DNA of 64,000 nt from Verrucomicrobiota bacterium (GTDB taxonomy: Bacteria; Verrucomicrobiota; Verrucomicrobiia; Limisphaerales; UBA11320). A program made the translations under genes and the position numbers. Location: contig JACQFQ010000043.1 in the NCBI GenBank assembly GCA_016199985.1, positions 62,001-126,000 of the forward strand, in the 5' to 3' direction. Below, one piece after another: positions 16,675 to 25,691 of this stretch (positions within the stretch are counted from its first letter, which is position 1; each line of letters starts with the position of its first letter). Under the pieces are notes generated by a model that was not told the origin of the DNA, made no database searches, and worked only from the letters and a program-made list of their open reading frames with translations.

Positions 16675-18276
16675 TTACCGATAACCGAAGGCTTCGACCA
16701 GGGGCTGAAGACGTTCGAGCAGGGGTTCGAAATACCGTTCATAATGCCTCCAGCGGCCAATGGAGCTCGAGTAAAGAGGTTTGCTCACGGCTTCGTACGT
16801 CGGCGAGCTGACGGCCTTTTCCTTGAGCCGGTCGCGATAACTCAACACGCGGGCATCCCAAGGCAACCCCAGGAACTCCAACGCCCGTCTCGCCTCGCGC
16901 TCCAGGTCGGACACCGCGTCCTCATACTTCATCTCCAGCCAGCCCCCCGGCAGAATGTCCCGCAGACGCCGCCATACCCCCATGTCCACGGTGTAGCGGG
17001 CCGTTGCCCGCTCCAGGGAGAGATAGCAAACGCTGTTCGTGTTGAGCGGCAGAAACTGCATGAAACAGCTCAAGACCACGTCGCGCGGATCGCGGAGCGC
17101 GATGAGGAGGCTCATCTCGGGGAAGAGCCGCAGCATGGACGGAATCATCAGGGTGAAGGAGGGATTCTTATCGAGATGAATCCGTCCGGCCAGAGGCTCG
17201 TTGAGCGCCGCCGCCATGGACGAAAGGTAACGTCCCCGCAGCGACGACAGCCGCTCCGCCGGAACCGCCCCGAGCGCCTGGATGGAAGGTTCGCGCGTGG
17301 TTGGGCTCATCCACATCGCCGGAAAAATGTCGCGCGCGAAGAGCTCGCGTTCATCCGAGCTTACCAATCCTGGATGGCTGTCCAGGACCTGCTCGAGCAG
17401 GGTGGTTCCCGATCTCGGGAAGCTGGTCAGGAGCGCCACCTTCTGTCGTTCGAAGGATCGGGAGCCATCGGCCCAACCCTGGAAATCCTCGCGAGTCACG
17501 GCTTCGGCCAACCCGCGCAACTTGTCGACCACCACATCCGACTCCCGGCGTATGGCCGTCTCGTCGGGCAGGAGCAGCGCCTTGCATTTCAGCATCGACT
17601 CCATCGCGTGGTCATACTCGCCGTTTCGGTCGAACGATTGCGCGATCTCGGCCCAGGCCTGCGCTTTCACCATCGGATGAGCCCGGTCGTCCGTCGTGAG
17701 CCCGCGGAGGATCGACTCGGCGCCGATCTCGTTCTTGTTGCGGCGCAGGAGACGCGCGTTGATCAACGATGCTTCCAGGTAGTCGGGAGCATAACGAAGG
17801 CAGTCCTCGACGCAGCCCAGCGCTTCATCCAATCGGTGCCGACGTTCGTAAAGGACGGCGAGTTCCAGGAGCGCGTCGGGAATGTTCCGTTGGAGGGTAA
17901 GCGCCCGATGAAAGCATTCGATGGCCTTCTCGGGCCGGAAAATCATCCGGAAGCTTTGGCCGGCCAAATGGAGGAGCTTGGGGTTGCGGGCGCCGAGCTT
18001 CGTGAGACGGTCCAGGAGAGCCTCGGCGCGGGCGATTTCGAACCGGGCGCCAAAGGCGCGGCTGGCGTCAATCAGGGCGACCACGTTTTGGGGGCATCGG
18101 CGGACCGCGCGGTCGAATTCCTCCAGCGCCTCGTCGAACCGGTTCAACTGCCACAGCGCGCGCGCCTTCTGCAGTTCTGGGAGATCGGAGCCCAACCCTT
18201 GGATATAAGGAGGTTGTTTGCGCGTCGGGAGGTTAAACCCTGCCGAGATGTGGTGGCTGTCGCGGTTCCGGGCCAT
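16675..18276 (-). CDS. TPR-sulfotransferase fusion
   Basis: The 533-residue protein has N-terminal TPR-like helical repeats (about residues 30-250). A PAPS-dependent sulfotransferase domain follows. Its 5'-phosphosulfate loop SFPRSGTTLLEQ is near residues 283-294, and a 3'-phosphate-binding segment RDPRDVVLSCF lies further on. This resembles the TPR/tyrosyl-protein-sulfotransferase-like proteins of many environmental bacteria, which sulfate proteins or glycans; the acceptor is unknown. It converges on the Tad locus, with 6 bases between the stops, so a functional link to pili is possible but not shown. Confidence 0.85.
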   Translation of the reverse strand: MARNRDSHHISAGFNLPTRKQPPYIQGLGSDLPELQKARALWQLNRFDEALEEFDRAVRRCPQNVVALIDASRAFGARFEIARAEALLDRLTKLGARNPKLLHLAGQSFRMIFRPEKAIECFHRALTLQRNIPDALLELAVLYERRHRLDEALGCVEDCLRYAPDYLEASLINARLLRRNKNEIGAESILRGLTTDDRAHPMVKAQAWAEIAQSFDRNGEYDHAMESMLKCKALLLPDETAIRRESDVVVDKLRGLAEAVTREDFQGWADGSRSFERQKVALLTSFPRSGTTLLEQVLDSHPGLVSSDERELFARDIFPAMWMSPTTREPSIQALGAVPAERLSSLRGRYLSSMAAALNEPLAGRIHLDKNPSFTLMIPSMLRLFPEMSLLIALRDPRDVVLSCFMQFLPLNTNSVCYLSLERATARYTVDMGVWRRLRDILPGGWLEMKYEDAVSDLEREARRALEFLGLPWDARVLSYRDRLKEKAVSSPTYEAVSKPLYSSSIGRWRHYERYFEPLLERLQPLVEAFGYR

Positions 18277-18549
18277 GCTGCGCCCCGAAGCAAGCCACAG
18301 TCGGCGGCCTGGGCGAAGGAGATTTTTTTGGGTCCGAACCCAATGCGGATCGTCGTAACATATCCTTGCCAGAATCCATGGGTCTCGATACCGTGAGGGC
18401 GATCAAATAATCCCTATCGGCTGGTATGTTTTCGAACGCAAGCTCAGATATTCAGAAGAGCCCTCCTTCGGTCTTCGACAGGGGAATGCGTTGGTTAGCC
18501 CGGTCCAGCGGATGTTTCGAGATCAACTAAACCCCATAGAAGAACCCTT
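18277..18549. other. Divergent intergenic region, no gene seen
   Basis: This 273-base gap lies between the divergent sulfotransferase and 989-residue secreted-protein genes. It must hold two promoters but shows no convincing -10/-35 pair, hairpin or short conserved ORF. It is slightly less GC-rich than the flanking genes. Confidence 0.4.
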
Positions 18550-21519
18550 ATGAGACCAACTACAAGAATGGGCTTGTCCATCATCACCAGCGGCTTGGCA
18601 TTTGTTGGAGCCGCGAATGCGACGGACCTGATCGTGAATGGCAGTTTCGAAGACGCCCCGGGCGTTGGATGGACTGGCTACTTCAAGACCTACAACTACA
18701 CTCAGGCCTATTTCACCGGACCCCCGATCCCGGCGACCGAGGACCCAGGCGTCCGCTACTCCTGGCGTCATGGCGTGGCGGAAGGAAACTACGGCGGGCC
18801 CTGCCCACAGGTCGTGGACCTGACCGCCGCGGTGGCAATCGCCGACATTGACGGTGGCAAAGGCCAATACACTTTCAGCTGCTGGCTCGCCTCCTACGGC
18901 CAGCCCAGTTCTAATCCGGAGATGCCCTATCTGACGGCGCAGTTTTTTGATGATCAGAGCGCCCAGGTGGGCGGCACTGTCATCATCGACCGCGTCACCG
19001 GCAATGGGTTCCAAACCTTCGCGGATGGAACGACCACATTCGACACCACCACCCATTTGCACGATTGGGCTCAGTACGTGAGAATCGGCGTTGTGCCCCC
19101 GGGAGCGCGAACCGCGACCATTGGAATCACGCATAGCCCAAACGCGCAACTCTCAGGAACCCCCGACACCTACACCGACCTGGTGAAGTTTGATGTCGAT
19201 ATCGCGACGGTGGCCGCGCCGCCTTCCATCGGCGATGTGACGGGTTCCCCTTCCGGCTTCTCCGTCGATATTGTCGAGAGCGTGGTCGCGCTCGACCCCG
19301 CCACCCTGTCGGTAAAGCTGGATGGCGCCACCATCACGCCCACCTCGGTGACCAAGGTGGACCTCACTACAAAGGTTGTATACAGCCTCCCCGCTGGAAC
19401 CTACTTCGCATCCGGTTCCACTCACACCGTGGCCGTCAACGCCAAGGACGTGAAAGGCAACGCTGCCGCGTCCTCCCAGACATTCCAGGTGATCATTTAC
19501 TCACTCTTGCCGGCAACAGCCAAGGTCACCCCCGACGACTCCAAGCGAGGGTTTGTCTGGCGAGTCCACCAGAACCCGGCTTTGGCCTCGAACGACAATG
19601 AACGGCCCGAGCAGCAGTTGGCCGGAGAGATCGTGGATCCTGCAACGCTGCTGCCCTACGACAACCTTGCGAGTCCTGATGCTGTGGGCGTTGCCATCGA
19701 GGCAGCCGCTCCGGCAGATCCGACTTGGGCGCCGCTCCAGTTCGAAATCGAGACGGTCATCAACATGAATCAAGTCGCTGGTGGAGGCAATGGATTCTTC
19801 AAGCCGGACGACGGCATGCCTGGGATCCCTTCCCAAAAGAATGGCATCGCAGGCGAGATCGTCACCTACCTGGACCTGCCCGCCGGGCTCGTCACGATGG
19901 GCGTCAACAGCGATGATGGCTTCCGCACGAAGAGCGGTCTGCCGTGGGACGCGTTCAAAGCCGTTCAACTGGGCGAGTTCGAAGGGGGCCGTGGGGCGGC
20001 TGACACCCTCTTCTCCTTCGTGGTGCCCGAGGCCGGCGTCTACCCCTTCCGAACCGTGTACGAACAGGGCGGCGGCGATGCGAACATCGAATGGTTCACA
20101 GTGAATCCTGATGGCACCAAAGTGCTCGTGAACGACACCGCCAATGGCGGCATTCCGGCCTATCGCGCCTCGCTGACTCCGGTCGCGCCGTATGTGCGCT
20201 CCGTCAGCCCGGCGCCCTCCGTGAGACAGCTGGATGCCGTGAGCAGTTCGATCACGCTGAGCCTTGTCGATGGAACCACCGATAACGTGGATGACGCGTC
20301 GATTGCGTTGAAGTTGGATGGAGCCGACATAACGACGACCAAGGATCGCGTCGGCAACGCCGTGACGGTTACCTACGCGCCCGCTGGCTTGAGGCTTCCG
20401 TCCGAGCCGCACTCAGCCTCCCTATCCTTCAAGACCACGGGAGGAGTCGTGAACAACATTCAATGGAATTTCCGCAACCTCAAGAATCTGGTCCTGCCCG
20501 CGCCGAAGATCCTCGAAACCTTCGACGACTATCCGGAGGATTCCCAGCCCCCCGGATGGACCGCGTGGAACTTCACCGCGCACAACTCGGATGGGCGCGA
20601 TATCACGAACCAAAAGTCCGAGAGCTATGAGGACTGGGTGCTCGTCGATGTTTCGCACATCACGAACATCGATGGAAGCAGTCCCTATCGCATCTCGAAG
20701 GGCCAGTTCATCGAGATCGATGGGAACACCGTCGAGCTTCAGAACGGTAATCCTCCGGGCGGCACATGGCCCGACTGGCTCATGTCCGGCAACGTGCTCT
20801 ACGCGGAGTCCGACAGCCGCGGCAACACCGACAGCCGGGGCGGCCCCAACAAGGGACAGACACAGTTCATCACGACCGCGCCCTACGACCTCTCAGCGTT
20901 CAAGGACGTCGTGATCTCGTTCAGCAACATCTATGAACAGAACCAGGACAGCCTCGGCTCCGTTGAGTATTCAGTGGATGGGGGCGTGAGCTGGCTGCCC
21001 GTGATGTATTTCCTCGAAGACGCTGACATCAAGCTTCACGCGGATGGCACTGTGGACGCGGTCCGCACCTTCAAGGACGCGAATGGCGACACCTCCAGCT
21101 GGGTCGACAACGGCGTGCCCAAAGGCGGCAACTATGGAGACGGCATCGGCGCTCCGATCACCGACGCCCTCGGGCCCTACGTGGTGCCTCGCATCAACGA
21201 TGGCGACGTCGAAGGCAAGCGCGTCGAAGTGGCGCGTCTCGATCAGGCGGCGGGCAAGGCGGACGTTCGTCTCCGTCTCGCCTCGCTGGGCACGGACAGC
21301 TGGTACTTCGCCATCGACAACCTGGCCTTCTATGACATCCCGACCGGGGCCGAACCCGCCCTGCATATTGGAAGGAACGGGGATTCAATCGTGATCACCT
21401 TCGAGGGCGCCCTGCAAGAGGCCTCGCTCGTGGGCGGGCCCTACACCCCTCTGGTTGGCAACAGCCCGCTGACTCTCAATAAGCCCGATGGAACCAAGTT
21501 CTATCGCGCGATACGATAA
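18550..21519 (+). CDS. Large secreted multi-domain protein
   Basis: The 989-residue protein has a signal peptide ending near NAT (about residue 25). It is followed by DLIVNGSFED, the opening of a DUF642/carbohydrate-binding-like jelly-roll domain (about 26-210). Ig-like segments (about 215-320 and 530-640) surround a region with GVNSDDGFRTKSG, similar to PA14-type sugar-binding folds (about 400-520). A second jelly-roll-like part covers 650-930. The end, GTKFYRAIR, is the C-terminal 'FYR' tail seen on many verrucomicrobial secreted proteins; it is not PEP-CTERM. Likely extracellular glycan-binding; no catalytic residues were recognised. A strong terminator follows. Confidence 0.7.
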   Translation: MRPTTRMGLSIITSGLAFVGAANATDLIVNGSFEDAPGVGWTGYFKTYNYTQAYFTGPPIPATEDPGVRYSWRHGVAEGNYGGPCPQVVDLTAAVAIADIDGGKGQYTFSCWLASYGQPSSNPEMPYLTAQFFDDQSAQVGGTVIIDRVTGNGFQTFADGTTTFDTTTHLHDWAQYVRIGVVPPGARTATIGITHSPNAQLSGTPDTYTDLVKFDVDIATVAAPPSIGDVTGSPSGFSVDIVESVVALDPATLSVKLDGATITPTSVTKVDLTTKVVYSLPAGTYFASGSTHTVAVNAKDVKGNAAASSQTFQVIIYSLLPATAKVTPDDSKRGFVWRVHQNPALASNDNERPEQQLAGEIVDPATLLPYDNLASPDAVGVAIEAAAPADPTWAPLQFEIETVINMNQVAGGGNGFFKPDDGMPGIPSQKNGIAGEIVTYLDLPAGLVTMGVNSDDGFRTKSGLPWDAFKAVQLGEFEGGRGAADTLFSFVVPEAGVYPFRTVYEQGGGDANIEWFTVNPDGTKVLVNDTANGGIPAYRASLTPVAPYVRSVSPAPSVRQLDAVSSSITLSLVDGTTDNVDDASIALKLDGADITTTKDRVGNAVTVTYAPAGLRLPSEPHSASLSFKTTGGVVNNIQWNFRNLKNLVLPAPKILETFDDYPEDSQPPGWTAWNFTAHNSDGRDITNQKSESYEDWVLVDVSHITNIDGSSPYRISKGQFIEIDGNTVELQNGNPPGGTWPDWLMSGNVLYAESDSRGNTDSRGGPNKGQTQFITTAPYDLSAFKDVVISFSNIYEQNQDSLGSVEYSVDGGVSWLPVMYFLEDADIKLHADGTVDAVRTFKDANGDTSSWVDNGVPKGGNYGDGIGAPITDALGPYVVPRINDGDVEGKRVEVARLDQAAGKADVRLRLASLGTDSWYFAIDNLAFYDIPTGAEPALHIGRNGDSIVITFEGALQEASLVGGPYTPLVGNSPLTLNKPDGTKFYRAIR

Positions 21520-21558
21520 CAGTGATAGCAGTGTAGTCGGATAAGGGTAACGCATCGA

Positions 21559-21610
21559 GATTCCCCCCTTGGGCGGCGACGGGCCGACTCAAGGGGGGAA
21601 TTCTTTTCTT
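21559..21610. terminator. Bidirectional rho-independent terminator
   Basis: A perfect inverted repeat pairs TTCCCCCCTTG (21561-21571) with CAAGGGGGGAA (21590-21600) around an 18-base loop. It is followed by TTCTTTTCTT on the plus strand. It lies between the convergent 989-residue secreted-protein gene and aceE and can serve both, although the U-tract is better for the plus strand. Confidence 0.75.
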
Positions 21611-21679
21611 CGGGGGACGGTTCATTGCGGGGGTCAGGCTCCCGCGTGCTTGCGTGACCCTGGCTAGTGACGCGCCGGG

Positions 21680-24409
21680 CTACACGCAAACTCCAAACGC
21701 TTTCTCCGGATTCACTCCCAGCTCCTTGATCGCCTTCGCGACAAGCTCGGGCTTGACGGCGCCCTGGCGGCTGAGCTCGAACAGGGTCGCGACCACGGCG
21801 ATCTCGGCGTCGACCTCGAAGAATCGCCGCAGATTCTGCCGGGTCTCGCTGCGTCCGAATCCATCGGTTCCCAGCGTGAAGAGCCGCCCCGGAGTCCAGG
21901 GCGCGATTTGGTCGGCAACGATCTTCATCTGGTCGGACACCGCAACAAACGCGCCGGTCTCGCCTTGGAGCGTGGCCTCGATGTGGGACTTCCTCTGCTT
22001 TTCCGTTGGATGAAGCATGTTCCACCGCTGGCAGGCGAGGGCGTCGGTGCGGACCTGCTTGTAGCTCGTCACGCTCCACACGTCGGCGGAAACGCCGTAT
22101 CGCTCGCCGAGGATGGATTGCGCCCTGAGCGCCGATCCCATGATGGCGCCGCTGCTGAAGAGATGCGCGCGATGCTTGCAGCCTTCCGGGCCCTTCTTGA
22201 ATTTGTAAAGCCCCTTCAGAATGCCGTCCTGAACGCCCTCCGGCATCGGCGGCATGGGCATGTTCTCGTTGTGGAGGGTGATGTAGTAGAAGATATCCTC
22301 GCCGTCCTGATACATGCGTCGGAGGCCGTCCGCGATGATCACCGCGATCTCGTACGCGAACGCCGGATCATAGGACATGAGGTTCGGAACCGTGCTGGCG
22401 ATGAGCTGCGTGTGGCCGTCCTGGTGCTGCAAGCCCTCGCCGTTGAGAGTCGTGCGTCCCGCCGTCGCGCCCAGGAGGAATCCCTTGGTGCGGCTGTCGC
22501 CGGCAAGCCACATCTGGTCGCCCACTCGCTGGAACCCGAACATCGAGTAGTAGATGAAGAAGGGGATCGTGGGCACGCCCAGGTTCGCGTAGGCTGTGCC
22601 GGCCGCGACGAATGACGCCATGGAGCCGGCCTCGGTGATGCCTTCCTCGAGGATCTGCCCGTCCTTCGCCTCGTGATAATAGTTGAGCGTTTCCTTGTCC
22701 ACGGGCTCGTAGAGCTGACCTTTGGAGGAATAGATGCCGTAGCGGCTGAACATCGACTCCATGCCGAAGGTGCGCGCCTCGTCCGGGATGATGGGGACAA
22801 CGTAACGGCCGATCTTGGGGTTGTCGAGCAGCCGCTTGAGCAGGTCGACGAAGGCCATCGTGGTGGAGGCCTCGCGGGCGCCGCTGCCCTTGATGGCGTC
22901 GCGGCCAAAGTCGGCGATCTTGGGAATCTCGAGACGGGGCTGAACGGCTTTGCGCGCGGGGAGGAATCCGCCGAGCGCCTTGCGGCGATCGAGGAGATAC
23001 TTCACCTCGGGACTCCCCGCGGGAGGACGGTAGAACGGGAGCTCCGCGATGTCCTCATCGCTGATCGGAATGTCGAAGCGACGCCGGAACTCGCGCAGCT
23101 CCTTTTCGTTCATTTTTTTCTGCTGATGCGAGATGTTGCGTCCCTCTCCCGCCTCGCCCAGGCCGTAGCCCTTGATGGTGTGGGCCAGAATCACGGTGGG
23201 TTGGCTCTTGTGGTTCACGGCCGCGTTATAGGCGGCGTACACCTTCTTCGGATCGTGCCCGCCGCGGATCATTTTGCGGAGCTGGTCATCCGTGAGGTGG
23301 TTCACCAGCCCCTTTAGCTCGGGATACTTTCCGAAGAAATGCTTGCGGATATAGCTGCCCGGGCTGACGGAGTATTTTTGAAAATCGCCGTCGACGCACT
23401 CCTCCAGCCTGCGCAGGAGCAGTCCGCGCTTGTCCGCGGCGAAGAGGGGATCCCAGTCGCCTCCCCAGATCAGCTTGATGACGTTCCATCCAGCCCCCCG
23501 GAACACGCCCTCCAACTCCTGGATGATCTTGCTGTTGCCTCGGACCGGGCCGTCGAGGCGCTGCAAGTTGCAGTTCACCACCCAGACCAGATTGTCCAGG
23601 TTCTCGCGGGCCGCCATGGCGAGGCACCCCAGCGTCTCCGGTTCGTCGCTCTCGCCATCGCCCACAAAGCACCAGACCTTCGGGTCCCTGGGTGTTTCCA
23701 TCAGCCCGCGAGCCTTCGCGTAGCGAAGGAAACGCGCATGGTAGATCGAATTGATCGGACCCAGGCCCATGGAGACGGTCGGGAACTGCCAGTACTCTGG
23801 CATCAGGTAGGGGTGCGGATACGAAGAAAGCCCGCCGCCTTCAGCCAGCTCCCGGCGGAAGTTTCCGAGATCCCGCGTCTGAAGGCGACCCTCGAGGAAG
23901 CTGCGCGCGTAGTTGCCGGGGGTGGTGTGACCTTGGAAGTAGACCAGGTCCGCGGCGCCGCAATCGCCTCCGTGAAAGAAATGGTTGAACCCAACCTCGT
24001 ACAGGGTGGCGATAGACGCGTAGCTCGAAATATGCCCGCCCAAACCATCCGAGATCTTGTTCCCGTGAACCACCATCGCCATCGCGTTCCAGCGGATGTA
24101 GCTCTTGATCTTCGCTTCCAGCTGTCGGTTGCCGGGGAACTCCGGCTCATCCTCGGTCGCGATCGTGTTGATGTAGGGCGTGTTGACCGTCGGCGACACC
24201 TTGATCCCGGAGGATCGCAGCCGATGGATCAGTCCATCCAGAAAGCCCGGGATCTGCTCCGCCCCCTTGGTTCTCAGCGTCACTTCAAGGACGTTCTCCA
24301 GCGAGTTGAACCACTGACGGGTTTCTTCCGAGTCCGCGCCGGTGTTGCGAGCGGAGGACTTTCGAGCAGAAGTTGGCAACGGATTTACAGATTTCACTTT
24401 TTCAGTCAC
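21680..24409 (-). CDS. aceE: Pyruvate dehydrogenase E1 component, homodimeric type
   Basis: Catalyses thiamine-diphosphate-dependent decarboxylation of pyruvate and reductive acetylation of lipoyl-E2. The sequence is close to E. coli AceE throughout. It has the ThDP-binding GDGESDEPETLG followed by NCNLQRLDGPV, then the HFFGKYPE and RGGHDPKKVYAAYNAA segments. ILAHTIKGYGLG comes next, and a C-terminal domain contains VWSVTSYKQ. With the GTG at 24409 it has 909 residues; a TTG at 24445 would add 12. Conserved AceE sequence starts near SEETRQWF, so both starts are possible. No E2 or E3 gene is adjacent. The divergent neighbour is a lipoate-protein ligase, which would modify the E2 partner. Confidence 0.95.
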   Translation of the reverse strand: MTEKVKSVNPLPTSARKSSARNTGADSEETRQWFNSLENVLEVTLRTKGAEQIPGFLDGLIHRLRSSGIKVSPTVNTPYINTIATEDEPEFPGNRQLEAKIKSYIRWNAMAMVVHGNKISDGLGGHISSYASIATLYEVGFNHFFHGGDCGAADLVYFQGHTTPGNYARSFLEGRLQTRDLGNFRRELAEGGGLSSYPHPYLMPEYWQFPTVSMGLGPINSIYHARFLRYAKARGLMETPRDPKVWCFVGDGESDEPETLGCLAMAARENLDNLVWVVNCNLQRLDGPVRGNSKIIQELEGVFRGAGWNVIKLIWGGDWDPLFAADKRGLLLRRLEECVDGDFQKYSVSPGSYIRKHFFGKYPELKGLVNHLTDDQLRKMIRGGHDPKKVYAAYNAAVNHKSQPTVILAHTIKGYGLGEAGEGRNISHQQKKMNEKELREFRRRFDIPISDEDIAELPFYRPPAGSPEVKYLLDRRKALGGFLPARKAVQPRLEIPKIADFGRDAIKGSGAREASTTMAFVDLLKRLLDNPKIGRYVVPIIPDEARTFGMESMFSRYGIYSSKGQLYEPVDKETLNYYHEAKDGQILEEGITEAGSMASFVAAGTAYANLGVPTIPFFIYYSMFGFQRVGDQMWLAGDSRTKGFLLGATAGRTTLNGEGLQHQDGHTQLIASTVPNLMSYDPAFAYEIAVIIADGLRRMYQDGEDIFYYITLHNENMPMPPMPEGVQDGILKGLYKFKKGPEGCKHRAHLFSSGAIMGSALRAQSILGERYGVSADVWSVTSYKQVRTDALACQRWNMLHPTEKQRKSHIEATLQGETGAFVAVSDQMKIVADQIAPWTPGRLFTLGTDGFGRSETRQNLRRFFEVDAEIAVVATLFELSRQGAVKPELVAKAIKELGVNPEKAFGVCV

Positions 24410-24565
24410 GCGACGGCATGATAGAGCGCCTCGGATGCTTGCCAAGGGTTATGAACGGCGGGCCTGAAATAAACCGATCTCAATCAAAAGGTTCTTCTGA
24501 TGTCAACGTTGAGCAACCCTTCTGGAACAGCCCCGGATCTGGATTCCTGAGTCGACAAGAATCCC

Positions 24566-25306
24566 ATGAGCGCGTTCGAACCTCTTGTGTTGGAGATGGA
24601 GCGACCCCGGTTGGAGGAGACTCTGGCGTTGGAGGAAGCGCTGCTGGAGGCCTGCGACGCGGGAGAAGTTCCGGCGGTGCTGGGCTTTTGGGAGCCGCGA
24701 TCCCTGGCGGTGGTTGTGGGGTACGCCAACTCAGCGAAGCGGGAGGCCAACCTGGAGGCGTGCGACGCCGATGGAGTACCCGTCCTGCGTCGTTGCTCCG
24801 GCGGGGGAACCGTGCTTCAGATGCCAGGGGTGCTGAACTACACCCTGGTCGGGCCCATTCCGGAATCGGGCGACCTCAGCACTCTCTCCGGGACGAACGT
24901 CTGGATGATGCGTCGACTCGCCCACGCGCTGGAGCGACTGCCCGGGCTGGGCGGCAGAGTGTCGACTCGCGGGATTACGGACATTTGCCTGGACGATCGG
25001 AAATGCGTTGGCAACGCGCAGCGGCGAAAGCGCGCGGCGCTTCTCTTCCACGGCAGCGTGCTTCTCAGCGCGCCTCTTCCGATGATGGAATCCTATCTCG
25101 CGTTTCCGTCCCAGAGCCCGGATTACCGCGCTCATCGGTCTCACACCGAGTTCTGCGTGAATCTCGGGATCGCGAGCGACCTCGCGCGAGCGGCGCTTGT
25201 CGAGTCTTGGGGAGGCCGTGCGGGCGAGGTCCCTTTGCCCCTCGTGCGGATGCGGCGACTCATGGACGAGCGCTACGGCCGACAAGAATGGCATCGTAGA
25301 ACGTGA
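24566..25306 (+). CDS. lplA: Lipoate-protein ligase A family protein
   Basis: Attaches lipoate (or octanoate) to lipoyl domains such as that of pyruvate dehydrogenase E2. The 246-residue BPL/LplA/LipB-fold protein shows the cofactor-binding RRCSGGGTV motif near residues 75-83 and DDRKCVGNAQRR near 145-156, where the conserved Lys contacts the lipoyl-AMP. The small LplA C-terminal domain is short or absent, so it may be a LipM/LplJ-like amidotransferase or a ligase needing a partner. It is divergent from aceE across 157 bases, which supports a link to pyruvate dehydrogenase maturation. Confidence 0.82.
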   Translation: MSAFEPLVLEMERPRLEETLALEEALLEACDAGEVPAVLGFWEPRSLAVVVGYANSAKREANLEACDADGVPVLRRCSGGGTVLQMPGVLNYTLVGPIPESGDLSTLSGTNVWMMRRLAHALERLPGLGGRVSTRGITDICLDDRKCVGNAQRRKRAALLFHGSVLLSAPLPMMESYLAFPSQSPDYRAHRSHTEFCVNLGIASDLARAALVESWGGRAGEVPLPLVRMRRLMDERYGRQEWHRRT

Positions 25307-25319
25307 CGTTCGCGACGCT

Positions 25320-25580
25320 TCAAGCGGCCTCGGGCATCGGACAGTCCATTCCAGTCAGGAAGGGTTCGGTCGGAAGCTCGACTTCCTCTAGCGCGCTGTC
25401 GATCCGTTGGATGGCCGCGTCCAGGATCGGGGATTCATCCACGTTCCAGAACAGCTCGCGAAGCCGCGCTGTTTCCACCTGGAGCGGGACCCTGGGCCAC
25501 GATGCGAGCGGGCGCTGACGTGGGGTGTTGGAAGTCGTCGCGGACCAGCGTCCGCGGGGATGGGAGTTCATCGGATTCAT
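25320..25580 (-). CDS. Small hypothetical protein
   Basis: An 86-residue minus-strand ORF from the ATG at 25578-25580. Codon use has high GC at third positions, like its neighbours. The C-terminal half reads as an acidic amphipathic segment (ESPILDAAIQRIDSALEEVE), and the N-terminus is basic and low in structure. No family is recognised and no ribosome binding site is clear. It ends 13 bases from the lipoate ligase stop, on the opposite strand. It may be a genuine small protein; the rest of the gap to 25691 shows nothing. Confidence 0.45.
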   Translation of the reverse strand: MNPMNSHPRGRWSATTSNTPRQRPLASWPRVPLQVETARLRELFWNVDESPILDAAIQRIDSALEEVELPTEPFLTGMDCPMPEAA

Positions 25581-25691
25581 AAGCCGGGTTGGGTGTGCGC
25601 GTTGATGTGTATTCTTGTTAACACACCCCAGCTCATATCACGCTACGCGGCGCCGCGGGAATACGACTTTTGGCGTAGGCGCGCCGGGCCA

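Noticed and set aside
18550..21519. PEP-CTERM sorting signal on secreted proteins
   Set aside because: The C-terminus ends FYRAIR with no PEP motif or hydrophobic helix.
23339..24421. 360-residue open frame on the plus strand opposite aceE
   Set aside because: It is antisense to a clearly conserved gene, has atypical composition and no family signal.
24501..24530. TTGACA (minus strand) upstream of aceE as a promoter
   Set aside because: The -35 box is perfect but the hexamer 17 bases on (TTGAGA) is a poor -10, so it was not called.
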